Source: Lutibacter citreus
GTDB taxonomy: Bacteria; Bacteroidota; Bacteroidia; Flavobacteriales; Flavobacteriaceae
Direction of reading: 5' to 3'
NCBI RefSeq assembly: GCF_003260195.1
Contig: NZ_QEIH01000001.1
Span: 124,001-188,000, forward strand
Length of the DNA stretch: 64,000 nt
Part shown: one piece after another, positions 8,361 through 15,271 of the stretch
Numbering within the stretch: position 1 is the first letter of the stretch
Layout: each line of letters starts with the position of its first letter
Notes under the pieces: generated by a model
Database searches by the model: none
Told to the model about the DNA's origin: nothing
Seen by the model: only the letters and a program-made list of their open reading frames with translations
Program-made: the position numbers and the translations under genes

Positions 8361-8415
8361 GCTTGTTGTGCGATTAACTAACCAAGCAATGAAATAAACC
8401 CGTTGTTATATGCAG
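8361..8415. repeat. Cassette-type spacer repeat
   Basis: Plus strand has GCTTG (8361-8365) and CAAGC (8383-8387) as short inverted arms, followed by a segment with AATAAACCCG, TTGTTATATGC. It shares a core with 7466-7510, and GTTATATGC recurs (minus strand) in the 8713-8732 hairpin. It lies 14 bp after the stop of the 87-residue lipoprotein gene. Similar in appearance to spacers seen between small orphan genes in Flavobacteriaceae; an attC-like role is only a guess. Confidence 0.45.
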
Positions 8416-8428
8416 AAATAATTATTCT

Positions 8429-8692
8429 TTAAGATCTCAAACTATGTGTTATTTCATAGGTCCAATTATTACCTAAATCAACACTCCATTTTGTCAATTC
8501 GCCTCTTAATTTATTATTCCGTAAATCAGTAATATTTTGCTTTATAAAACTATCATTTTCAATTAAATCAATTAGGTTTTTATAACACTCAATATTTTCT
8601 TTTGTTGATTTAACTTGATATTTATTTGGACTCAAATTACTGCAACTTATTGTTAGAATGAAGAATGATATTTGTAATAATCTTTTTATCAT
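8429..8692 (-). CDS. Hypothetical small lipoprotein (87 aa)
   Basis: Not recognised. MIKRLLQISFFILTISC gives a clear lipoprotein signal with Cys17. The mature protein is only ~70 residues, polar, with one further Cys (NIECYKNL), and ends WTYEITHSLRS. It is flanked on both sides by hairpin-bearing spacers (8713-8732 upstream, 8361-8415 downstream), so it occupies a unit of about 350 bp of its own, like a cassette. It could be a truncated version of a longer lipoprotein. Confidence 0.6.
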   Translation of the reverse strand: MIKRLLQISFFILTISCSNLSPNKYQVKSTKENIECYKNLIDLIENDSFIKQNITDLRNNKLRGELTKWSVDLGNNWTYEITHSLRS

Positions 8693-8712
8693 AGAATTTT
8701 CAAATCGGCTTG

Positions 8713-8732
8713 CATATAACCTTTAGTATATG
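8713..8732. repeat. Perfect short hairpin in cassette-type spacer
   Basis: CATATA (8713-8718) and TATATG (8727-8732) form a perfect 6-bp stem with an 8-nt loop, in the gap between the hydrolase-like gene and the 87-residue lipoprotein gene. On the minus strand it is embedded in ACAACACC-hairpin-CAAGCC. Position relative to the next gene start matches the hairpin at 9884-9906. Confidence 0.45.
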
Positions 8733-8799
8733 GTGTTGTAGCTGACGATAGGAAGCTATGTACTATATATATTGTTTTAAAGAGTAACATTGATTAAAG

Positions 8800-9864
8800 T
8801 TATTTTGCTAATAGCAATTCCAAAGCTTCCTTCAAATGTTTCCTCCACGCTGTATGCACATCATCAAACCCAATAACATTAGCACCTTTAGTATTAAGGA
8901 ATTCAATTTCATCTGCAGTTAGTTTCCCAACATTCGCATCTTTCAAGGCATGATAATAAATAAGATTGGATAGGTCGGTGTTTTTTAACAATTCGGAATA
9001 TCGCTTATAACCATAAGCTGCAGCAATCTTGTGTGAATTAATCATCATTAAATCCTCAGCTTTTTGCTCCACCTTTGTACTAATAGCATCTTCTTTGAAA
9101 CCAGCGTCAATTCCTTCAGAATATGCTCTCCAAACTTCTTCCGCTATATCTAACCTACCTACCATCAGTAGATATCCGTCTGCAATATTACCAAACTTGG
9201 AAATATAGTCTTGCCCTGCAAAACAACCATACGAAATACCTACAATAAAGACCTTTTTATTTTCAGACTTAAAATAACTAACAAGCTCATTTAACATTTC
9301 GGAAGATTTTATTCCCAACAATTTGGCTTGTTCAAACGAAATTTCTTCCTCTAACCTCATTTGAGGTTCTATAGTCTGGGCTTGATGACTATTTATAATG
9401 AAGTATTTGTTTTCATTAATTCCTCCATTATCCTTAAAAATAGCTTTCACTTCATCCGTAAACAATCTAGGGAAAGGACCCCCTTGTGTAATAAGTACTA
9501 TTGTATCGCTTTTTGAGTTCCCAAACGAATATCCTAATTTCTTCAATGTTTCTGGCATGCCTTCATAGGCTATGGTAATATTTTCTGTTTTTACTTCAGC
9601 TTTAACAACAACAAGTATCTTATAATTTCCATCCTTGTCAACAAACATTTGAGGTGTCAATTTTTTCTGCATCACTAATGGAATAACATCTTTAAATGTT
9701 GTTAGTGTTCCGTTTTCATAATACACTAATTCCACATTCGACGGTGGATTTTTCATTAATTCCTCATAAGAAATTAGATGTAAACTATCTGGAACAAACG
9801 AGTAGTTTTGAGCATTACATAATGCAGATGTGAAAATGAAGATTGCAAATATTATATTTTTCAT
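8800..9864 (-). CDS. Secreted alpha/beta-hydrolase-like protein
   Basis: A 354-residue protein with signal peptide MKNIIFAIFIFTSALCNAQ. I start it at 9864: an upstream Met at 9954 would add 30 residues that destroy the signal peptide. The fold looks like an alpha/beta hydrolase: strand DTIVLITQGGP (oxyanion-loop region), nucleophile elbow VGISYGC (GxSxG), and a late His in FDDVHTAW as a candidate catalytic residue. There is no close family I can name. The gene contains more C and G at codon third positions than its neighbours, and a hairpin lies 20 bp before its start, so it may have been acquired with the surrounding cassette-like block. Probable role: periplasmic or surface esterase/peptidase, unproven. 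Confidence 0.65.
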   Translation of the reverse strand: MKNIIFAIFIFTSALCNAQNYSFVPDSLHLISYEELMKNPPSNVELVYYENGTLTTFKDVIPLVMQKKLTPQMFVDKDGNYKILVVVKAEVKTENITIAYEGMPETLKKLGYSFGNSKSDTIVLITQGGPFPRLFTDEVKAIFKDNGGINENKYFIINSHQAQTIEPQMRLEEEISFEQAKLLGIKSSEMLNELVSYFKSENKKVFIVGISYGCFAGQDYISKFGNIADGYLLMVGRLDIAEEVWRAYSEGIDAGFKEDAISTKVEQKAEDLMMINSHKIAAAYGYKRYSELLKNTDLSNLIYYHALKDANVGKLTADEIEFLNTKGANVIGFDDVHTAWRKHLKEALELLLAK

Positions 9865-9883
9865 ATGGTTTATTTTATGCACA

Positions 9884-9906
9884 TATCCCACAATTAAGGC
9901 GGGATA
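9884..9906. repeat. Perfect hairpin before hydrolase-like gene
   Basis: TATCCC (9884-9889) and GGGATA (9901-9906) form a perfect stem with an 11-nt loop. It sits 20 bp upstream of the start at 9864, like the hairpin at 8713-8732 which sits 20 bp upstream of the start at 8692. Possible boundary of a cassette or a mRNA leader hairpin. Confidence 0.4.
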
Positions 9907-9996
9907 ACAATAATTAAATACTAATATTTTCGTAATTTCATAGTAGTATTTCAAATTTAAATAAAAAAAATGAGTTTGTATTCTTCGTTTTTTATT

Positions 9997-10878
9997 TTAA
10001 CTAAAATGAGTGCTTCCACAACATTTTTTAAACTTTTGACCACTATTGCAAGGGCAAGGGCTGTTGCGTTCTATTTTAACCACTTTTTTGTTTAAATTTC
10101 TGGCAGCCATATCTTGTTTAAATATTTTTTCTAACAATACGTATAATTCTGGGTGTTTTCTTTCAAGTAGTTTTGGTCGTTCAAAAAAGTATTCACTAAT
10201 TACTGAGAAAAATTCAGCTTTGTTGGTTCCTCCGTATGGGTTTATGTCGGAATTTCCTTGGTAAATATCTTCAATTTTTTTATTAATTAAATCAATCCAC
10301 GGGATGGCATATTGCTTTTCCATAAGTACGGTTGGAATACCATCAATTGCTCCGCCAGTTTTATCAATTAAATGAACAAACTCGTGTATAGCTGTGTTTT
10401 TTTTATCGGATTCGTTTTTAAAACCGTGTTGCAATGCTTGTTTTGAAAGTATCATAACACCATCCATATAACCAGTGCCAACCATTCCTAAAATAGAACG
10501 ATCTTTACCTTCTAATTTAAACTCTTTATTAAATGAGTTTGGGTAAATAAGTACTTCATTTATATTGGAATATTTCCAATTATCAAAGCCAAAAACCGGA
10601 ATTACGGCACTGGAAGCTACAAGAATTTCATCGGTTAAATTAACTGTAGTTTTAATACCTGTTATTCTACAATTTAGTAAGAATTCTTGTGTTTGATATT
10701 CAAATTTTGTTTGTTCGGTTTTAGTTAATGAATTATAAAAGGTTACGTTTTCCGCTAAAATAATTCTCCATTCCTTTGGGAAAGGTTTTGTAGGTTTTTT
10801 CCAAGTATTGCCGTTTTTACGTTTCCAAATAAAAATTATAATGGTAGATATTACAATAATGGTTATAAATGGAGTCAT
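9997..10878 (-). CDS. MtfA-like zinc peptidase (M90) with C-terminal SEC-C motif
   Basis: A 293-residue protein. An N-terminal membrane helix (MTPFITIIVISTIIIFIW) anchors it. The body matches the MtfA/M90 family: the metal-binding HEFVH motif at 165-169, and the downstream NPYGGTNKAEFFSVISEYFFERP with the Glu expected as third ligand. The extreme C-terminus has a SEC-C zinc motif (NSPCPCNSGQKFKKCCG, ~272-288), as found at the end of SecA. E. coli MtfA is a cytosolic peptidase linked to the Mlc regulator of glucose uptake; that partner is not expected here, so the substrate is unknown. The added anchor and SEC-C module differ from the E. coli protein. The gene lies 17 bp after dus on the same strand. 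Confidence 0.85.
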   Translation of the reverse strand: MTPFITIIVISTIIIFIWKRKNGNTWKKPTKPFPKEWRIILAENVTFYNSLTKTEQTKFEYQTQEFLLNCRITGIKTTVNLTDEILVASSAVIPVFGFDNWKYSNINEVLIYPNSFNKEFKLEGKDRSILGMVGTGYMDGVMILSKQALQHGFKNESDKKNTAIHEFVHLIDKTGGAIDGIPTVLMEKQYAIPWIDLINKKIEDIYQGNSDINPYGGTNKAEFFSVISEYFFERPKLLERKHPELYVLLEKIFKQDMAARNLNKKVVKIERNSPCPCNSGQKFKKCCGSTHFS

Positions 10879-10895
10879 AAAAATTGTTTGATTAT

Positions 10896-11846
10896 TTAGT
10901 GGTTTTCATTGTCTAAAATTTGGGCAACTGCAGCTTCATATTTTTTAATATTTGAAGCTTTTTTAATCAGTTTTAAACCTTTTGGAGTGTTAGGAAAAAG
11001 AGGCGCAAAATATTCCCATAAATGATACATTTTTAGCAGTAAATGTGTATTTCCAGATAAAGATTCACTATAACCTTGATATAGTATATCATGAAATTTT
11101 GAAAATACTTTAATTTTATTTTCGGGATATATTAAGGTGTCGTTTTTAATCATATTTGGCAAAAAAGGATCAGAAATAAGGCCTCTACCAATCATCCAAT
11201 GGTCAATTGTTGGAAAGCGTTCTTGCAATTCTTTAAATTTTGTAACCGATGTAATATCGCCGTTATAGTATAATTTATGATTTGCAGCGTTAACACAGTT
11301 TTGAAAAGAAACTAAATCTACACCACCTTTGTACAATTGTTTTCCAATACGTGCATGAATGGCAATGTTTTTAAGAGGGTACTTATCTAAAACAGGAAAA
11401 ACATTTAAAATTTCTTGGCTGTTTTCGTAACCTAAACGCATTTTCATAGAAACAAGAATATCGCTTTCAGAATGAATTTTATTTAAAATACCATCAATCT
11501 TTTCTGGACTATTTATAAGCCCAGAACCCATTCCGCATTTTGTAACCATAGGGTATGGGCAGCCTAAATTCCAGTTTAATTCTTTATAGCCAAATTGCTG
11601 AACGTACTTTGCAACAAATAAAAATTCATCTGCATCATTGGTTATAACCTGAGGAATTACTTCTAGCCCTTTATTGTTTTCGGGTAAAATATCTCGTTCA
11701 TATGCAGGTTTAATAATTCGTTTTCCATTTAGCCGAATGTAAGGAGAATAAAAAGTATCAATGCCGCCAAAATACTCATTAAAAGCATTTCTAAATCGGA
11801 AATCTGTAAATCCCTGTAAAGGAGATGATAGTAATTTATAGTTCAT
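10896..11846 (-). CDS. dus: tRNA-dihydrouridine synthase
   Basis: A 316-residue TIM-barrel flavoprotein of the Dus family, which reduces uridine to dihydrouridine in tRNA using FMN and NADPH. Motifs: SPLQGFTDFRFRNAF at the start (the family's APMxGVTDxxFR equivalent), ELNWNLGCPYPMVTKCGMGSGL with the catalytic Cys, VSMKMRLGY, IHARIGKQLYKGG, YNGDI and MIGRGLISDPFL for FMN phosphate binding. The set is complete for an active enzyme. Which D-loop position it modifies cannot be said. It starts 300 bp downstream of the MBL gene's terminator; mtfA-like follows at 17 bp, so they may be co-transcribed. 11847-12050 contains no other feature that I see. Confidence 0.92.
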   Translation of the reverse strand: MNYKLLSSPLQGFTDFRFRNAFNEYFGGIDTFYSPYIRLNGKRIIKPAYERDILPENNKGLEVIPQVITNDADEFLFVAKYVQQFGYKELNWNLGCPYPMVTKCGMGSGLINSPEKIDGILNKIHSESDILVSMKMRLGYENSQEILNVFPVLDKYPLKNIAIHARIGKQLYKGGVDLVSFQNCVNAANHKLYYNGDITSVTKFKELQERFPTIDHWMIGRGLISDPFLPNMIKNDTLIYPENKIKVFSKFHDILYQGYSESLSGNTHLLLKMYHLWEYFAPLFPNTPKGLKLIKKASNIKKYEAAVAQILDNENH

Positions 11847-12050
11847 TTTGTTATAATTCTCCTTTTAACTTGAAAAGGGTTCAAAAGTTTTTTCTAGTTA
11901 TTTGGTTTTTGGGCAAAATTAACCAAAATAAAACTAGTGTAACAAGCTTAAAAATAATAGTTATAAATTCAGTCTGAAGGCTGAGGATAGGAATGAAGAA
12001 TTTACAGTTTTGTAATTTATAAGATTCCTTGTTTTGGCTAAGAATAACAT

Positions 12051-12089
12051 GTAAAAACTCTGCTCAGAGACATGTTACTGAGCAGAGTT
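12051..12089 (-). terminator. Rho-independent terminator of the DUF134-MBL operon
   Basis: Perfect 12-bp arms AACTCTGCTCAG (12056-12067) and CTGAGCAGAGTT (12078-12089) with a 10-nt loop. On the minus strand the stem is followed by a run of T (five), as expected for termination after the MBL gene. Confidence 0.8.
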
Positions 12090-12148
12090 GAAGTATAAGT
12101 AACGTTTAACTTATAAAAAAATAATAATGAACTATTGCATTAAATTGT

Positions 12149-12937
12149 TTATTTCCAAAATTCAAGTGTCATACCTGTTTTTAAGCGTTTAAACTTAAAT
12201 TCTTTCTGAAATGCTTCAATAGCTGGTTCAGCTGTGCAGTGGGATGGAAATATTTTAGAAATTTTACATTTTTTTAAAAAACGAATTGTTTCTTGTGTTT
12301 GAGCATCGTTATTTTTTAAATGAAAACCTCCAATAACTGCTTTTATTTTTGATCTTTTAAATTTTTTCTGAGCATAATCTATAATATTACAGATTCCTGA
12401 ATGTGAACAACCAGTAACTATAATAATTTCATCTTTGTTTAAAAGCACCAAAGCAGAATCATCTGGCACAAAGTCAGGTTCACGTCTACTATCTATAAAA
12501 GATGTGGTTTTGGCTTCAAAATTATTGAGTCTAGGAATTTCACCTAAAAAAATCATGCTATCATTTATAATATATGGTTTGCTAGATTTAATTATTTTAA
12601 ATTTTTCGTTTAATTCTTCATCACTTAAAGTTAATCCAATGGGAGATTTGTCTTTTTTACGGTATCTTTTTATAAAAGATGACGGATGTGTAATTAAGGT
12701 TTTATCTTTAAGATATTTTAATCCACCTCCGTGATCCCAATGTCCATGACTTAATACAACGGTATCTATATCATTTTCAATATCTATATTTAAAAGTTTT
12801 GCGTTTTTTAAAAACACATCAGTTGCACCAGTATCAAACAGAATTTTATTGTTATTGTGTTCTATCAAATAAGATAGCCCGTGTTCAGCTTCAAATTTTT
12901 TCCCTGCACAATTTTCAGTAAGTACGGTTAGTTTCAT
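12149..12937 (-). CDS. MBL-fold hydrolase, COG1237 (dihydropterin phosphate synthase-like)
   Basis: A 262-residue metallo-beta-lactamase-fold enzyme. The metal-binding motif is SHGHWDHGGG (His64, His66, Asp68, His69), with TGCSHSGICN (~175-185) and GGFHL, and a late FPSHCT as further metal ligands. The whole pattern, including start TVLTENCAG, fits COG1237, whose described member was named 7,8-dihydropterin-6-yl-methyl-beta-D-ribofuranosylaminobenzene 5'-phosphate synthase (MptA-like). That archaeal-type pathway is not expected here, so the substrate is unknown. It is the last gene of a five-gene operon, 1 bp from the thioesterase gene, and is followed by a strong terminator. RibA in the same operon makes a pterin- or flavin-related substrate possible. 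Confidence 0.82.
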   Translation of the reverse strand: MKLTVLTENCAGKKFEAEHGLSYLIEHNNNKILFDTGATDVFLKNAKLLNIDIENDIDTVVLSHGHWDHGGGLKYLKDKTLITHPSSFIKRYRKKDKSPIGLTLSDEELNEKFKIIKSSKPYIINDSMIFLGEIPRLNNFEAKTTSFIDSRREPDFVPDDSALVLLNKDEIIIVTGCSHSGICNIIDYAQKKFKRSKIKAVIGGFHLKNNDAQTQETIRFLKKCKISKIFPSHCTAEPAIEAFQKEFKFKRLKTGMTLEFWK

Positions 12938-12938
12938 T

Positions 12939-13352
12939 TTAATTTAAGTTGAAATTAGTGGTAAGTTTTTTAAGAATAAAATCTGGTGTTTTTTTTGGTA
13001 AACGGGTTTTTGAATCAACAAAAACAACGGTTGTATTTGCGCTAACAATTTTATCTCCAGAAATGTTAAATATTTCAAATTCAAAATTAAATCTTACAGT
13101 AGGGATTTCTTTTATTATTGTTTTTATAGTAAGTAAATCATCATAAAAAGCAGGTTTTAAGTATTTAATATCAAATGAAATTACTGGAAGCATAATTTTA
13201 TTATCTTCAAGTATTTTATCTTCAATTCCTAGTTTTCTTAATAACTCTGTGCGTGCTTGGTGACAATAATTTACATAGTTTGAATGATAAATATATCCCA
13301 TTTGATCCACTTCATTATATCTTGATCTCAATTGTAATTTGTGAGTTATCAT
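12939..13352 (-). CDS. Acyl-CoA thioesterase, 4HBT/YbgC type
   Basis: A 137-residue hotdog-fold thioesterase. The family signature is clear at the start: RSRYNEVDQMGYIYHSNYVNY, where Asp16 of NEVDQMG is the catalytic residue of 4-hydroxybenzoyl-CoA thioesterase-like proteins and HSNY lines the active site. A second strand region FDIKYLKPAFYDDLL is also typical. These enzymes hydrolyse acyl-CoA or acyl-ACP esters in the cytosol; the natural substrate is not evident. It sits 21 bp after ribA and 1 bp before the MBL gene, so it is translated with them. Why a thioesterase belongs to an operon with RibA is unclear. Confidence 0.87.
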   Translation of the reverse strand: MITHKLQLRSRYNEVDQMGYIYHSNYVNYCHQARTELLRKLGIEDKILEDNKIMLPVISFDIKYLKPAFYDDLLTIKTIIKEIPTVRFNFEFEIFNISGDKIVSANTTVVFVDSKTRLPKKTPDFILKKLTTNFNLN

Positions 13353-13373
13353 GATTTATATGTGTTTAACATT

Positions 13374-13970
13374 TTATAAATGTCCCATTTTTGAAACTTT
13401 AGTTTCAAAGTATTTTATGTTGTGCGTATTAGGGGTGATTTTTAATGGAACTCTTTTTTTAATTTGAATACCGTTCTCTTCAAGTTTTAAAACTTTATCA
13501 GGATTATTGGTTAATAAATTAATTTCAGAAATATTTAGTGTTTTTAAAATTGATGCAGCAATATCATAGTTTCTTTCATCTGGCTTAAATCCTAGTTTAA
13601 GATTTGCATCAACAGTATCCATGCCATTTTCTTGAAGTTTGTACGCTTTAATTTTATTTAAAAGTCCTATTCCGCGTCCTTCTTGCATTAGATAAATTAA
13701 AATACCTTTTCCGTTTTTTTCAATTAGTTGTAAAGATCTTGCCAATTGTTCACCACAATCGCAGCGTAATGAACCAAATAAATCTCCAGTAGCACATGCA
13801 GAATGTACGCGTGTTAACCAATCTCCTTTTAAATTACTAGTTCCTTTTATAATGGCAATATGTTCAAGACCAGATTCTTTATCTTTAAAAACAATCAATT
13901 CAAAATCCCCAAATTTAGTTGGTAATTTTACTCTTTCGCCTTTAATTAAATTTAATAATGTTGTGTTCAT
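13374..13970 (-). CDS. ribA: GTP cyclohydrolase II
   Basis: A 198-residue stand-alone GTP cyclohydrolase II. It opens GTP and releases formate and pyrophosphate to give the pyrimidine precursor of riboflavin. The zinc site is complete: HSACATGDLFGSLRCDCGEQ gives Cys59, Cys70 and Cys72. The catalytic stretch LIYLMQEGRGIGLLNKI and the C-terminal NNPDKVLKLEENGI are canonical. Bacteroidota usually also encode a fused RibBA for riboflavin synthesis elsewhere; whether this is a second copy cannot be seen here. It is the third gene of the DUF134-led operon, 8 bp after the NifX-like gene, so its control by the DUF134 regulator is plausible. Confidence 0.93.
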   Translation of the reverse strand: MNTTLLNLIKGERVKLPTKFGDFELIVFKDKESGLEHIAIIKGTSNLKGDWLTRVHSACATGDLFGSLRCDCGEQLARSLQLIEKNGKGILIYLMQEGRGIGLLNKIKAYKLQENGMDTVDANLKLGFKPDERNYDIAASILKTLNISEINLLTNNPDKVLKLEENGIQIKKRVPLKITPNTHNIKYFETKVSKMGHL

Positions 13971-13978
13971 GTTTCTTG

Positions 13979-14329
13979 TTAATTGGAAATTAATTTGCTC
14001 AAATTTTCATTATTTTTTAAACGATCAATAATTTCTGCTACAGTGCAATTTTCATTATTTATCATTACTATTTGAACATTATTATTGTCTAAAACTTCTT
14101 TTGCTTGATGCCCAAATTCACCAGAGATAATTTTGCCAACTTTTAGATTTAAGGCTTTTTCTGCTGCACTAACTCCTGCTTTGTTGTTTGAGTATGGAAA
14201 GTAGTTATTATGAAATTCAATTTCATCTAAGTTGTTGTCATCAATCAAACAAAAATAGGGTGCTCGACCAAATCGCAAGTCGAATTGAGATTTTGTGTCA
14301 TTTCCAGTTGAAGTGATAATTGTTTTCAT
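13979..14329 (-). CDS. NifX/NifB C-terminal-like (dinitrogenase iron-molybdenum cofactor) protein
   Basis: A 116-residue single-domain protein of the dinitrogenase iron-molybdenum cofactor biosynthesis family. The start TSTGNDTKSQFDLRFGRAPYF matches the family's conserved ribonuclease H-like fold, with FGRAPYF as the typical loop, and the later KIISGEFGHQAKEVL matches the GxGxxA loop. In nitrogen fixers such domains carry metal clusters; stand-alone members are widespread in non-fixers and bind unknown metal or cluster cargo. There are no nif genes here. It lies 2 bp after the DUF134 gene; that pairing recurs in anaerobes and Bacteroidota and suggests a metal- or cluster-sensing function, which is inference. 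Confidence 0.85.
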   Translation of the reverse strand: MKTIITSTGNDTKSQFDLRFGRAPYFCLIDDNNLDEIEFHNNYFPYSNNKAGVSAAEKALNLKVGKIISGEFGHQAKEVLDNNNVQIVMINNENCTVAEIIDRLKNNENLSKLISN

Positions 14330-14331
14330 TT

Positions 14332-14745
14332 TTAAGAATTTAAATTTGTGGTTGTCTCAAAATTTGTTGAAGTACACATTGGACAAATATGGTTATTAAT
14401 AGTTTTTGGAATGGTGAATTTTGCTTCACAGTTATTACATAAATACCAGCTTTTATCTAAAGCTACATTCCCAAAAACAGTTTTAATTTGAAGTGTTTCA
14501 ACCAATGCTTTGGCAATTTTTCTTCTTCCAGTTTCGTAAATTCTGGCAAAAGTTGCTCTAGATATTCCCATTAATTTACTAGCCTCTAAATGAGTCATCA
14601 GTTTGTAATCTGCTAATTTTATGGCTTCATACTCTTCATAAAACAAATCAATAGAGTCAATAGATTCTTTGGTAGTGCCATAAGGTTTAAATCCCTTAAA
14701 ATCTGGCGGAGCAACTATTTTTCTAAGTTTTTTTTTAGGTGGCAT
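14332..14745 (-). CDS. DUF134 family DNA-binding protein
   Basis: A 137-residue protein of the DUF134 family (COG1342). The central sigma-factor-like helix-turn-helix reads LMTHLEASKLMGISRATFARIY (~50-72), and the N-terminal PDFKGFKPYG motif is typical. The C-terminus adds a zinc-ribbon-like module with two CxxC pairs (LCNNC and CPMC). It probably binds DNA and regulates its own operon: a perfect palindrome lies in the promoter spacer 46 bp upstream (14791-14804). It is first in a five-gene unit with gaps of 2-21 bp. What signal it senses is unknown; the Cys pairs suggest metal or redox. Confidence 0.88.
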   Translation of the reverse strand: MPPKKKLRKIVAPPDFKGFKPYGTTKESIDSIDLFYEEYEAIKLADYKLMTHLEASKLMGISRATFARIYETGRRKIAKALVETLQIKTVFGNVALDKSWYLCNNCEAKFTIPKTINNHICPMCTSTNFETTTNLNS

Positions 14746-14781
14746 TTACAGTATGTATAAATATATTTTTTAATTCCAATA

Positions 14782-14804
14782 CAAAGATAGTGAGAATATT
14801 CTCA
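14782..14804 (-). promoter_or_regulatory. Promoter with perfect palindromic operator, DUF134 operon
   Basis: On the minus strand TATCTTTG (14789-14782) matches the Bacteroidota -7 box TAnnTTTG. Directly upstream, in the spacer where a repressor would sit, is the perfect 14-bp palindrome TGAGAATATTCTCA (14791-14804). Expected transcription start is near 14775, 30 bp before the DUF134 ATG. Confidence 0.6.
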
Positions 14805-14853
14805 TAATAAAAATTAGAAACTCGAATAAGCTTTTTGAGCTGTTAATCTTATT

Positions 14854-14913
14854 TAGAAGTACTAATGCTTTTAGAAGTACTAATGTTTTTAGAAGTATTT
14901 TTGATTTAGAAGT
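14854..14913. repeat. Four tandem ~18-bp repeats in leuC/DUF134 intergenic region
   Basis: The word TAGAAGT starts at 14854, 14872, 14890 and 14907 (period 18, 18, 17). The first two copies are near-identical (TTTAGAAGTACTAATG). They lie in the 526-bp gap between divergent operons, 285-345 bp before the mapped-like leuC -7 box. Could bind a regulator in phase on a helix face or be a small satellite. The rest of the gap (14914-15190) shows nothing I can identify. Confidence 0.6.
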
Positions 14914-15197
14914 GGAAAATAGCTGTTATTTTTTGCTTAAACGTTGTTAATTTACGCAATTTTTAGCCTTTTTAAGCTTAAAATTAGTATTGCAAATAAT
15001 TTCATGGAAATTACATGTAGGTAAAATTTAACGTGAATTTAAGGGCTGAAAAAGTAGATTGGATAAAAGATATTTATTTTGAGGGTTATTATATTAACTT
15101 TTTTAATTAAAGTGTAAATAATATCACAAAAACATTTAAATCTTATAATAATAAAGGAGTTTCTGTAATTTAACTTAAAAAAATGCTCATTATTTTG

Positions 15198-15205
15198 TAA
15201 ATTTG
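15198..15205 (+). promoter_or_regulatory. Predicted -7 box for leuC operon
   Basis: TAAATTTG matches TAnnTTTG, giving a leader of about 60 nt before the leuC ATG. No convincing -33 element is seen. Confidence 0.5.
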
Positions 15206-15271
15206 CAAATTCAAAAATAGGGCCAATTAAACGGCTCTTAATTAGTATAGATAAAAATTTAGATATAAAAT

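Noticed and set aside
12149..12937. Methanopterin biosynthesis enzyme
   Set aside because: The family name suggests it, but no other methanopterin gene is here and a flavobacterium is not expected to make it; only the fold and family are claimed.
13979..14329. Nitrogen fixation locus
   Set aside because: A single NifX-like domain without any nif structural gene is common in non-fixing bacteria.
14854..14913. CRISPR array
   Set aside because: Repeats are about 18 bp, directly adjacent and without unique spacers; no cas gene is present.
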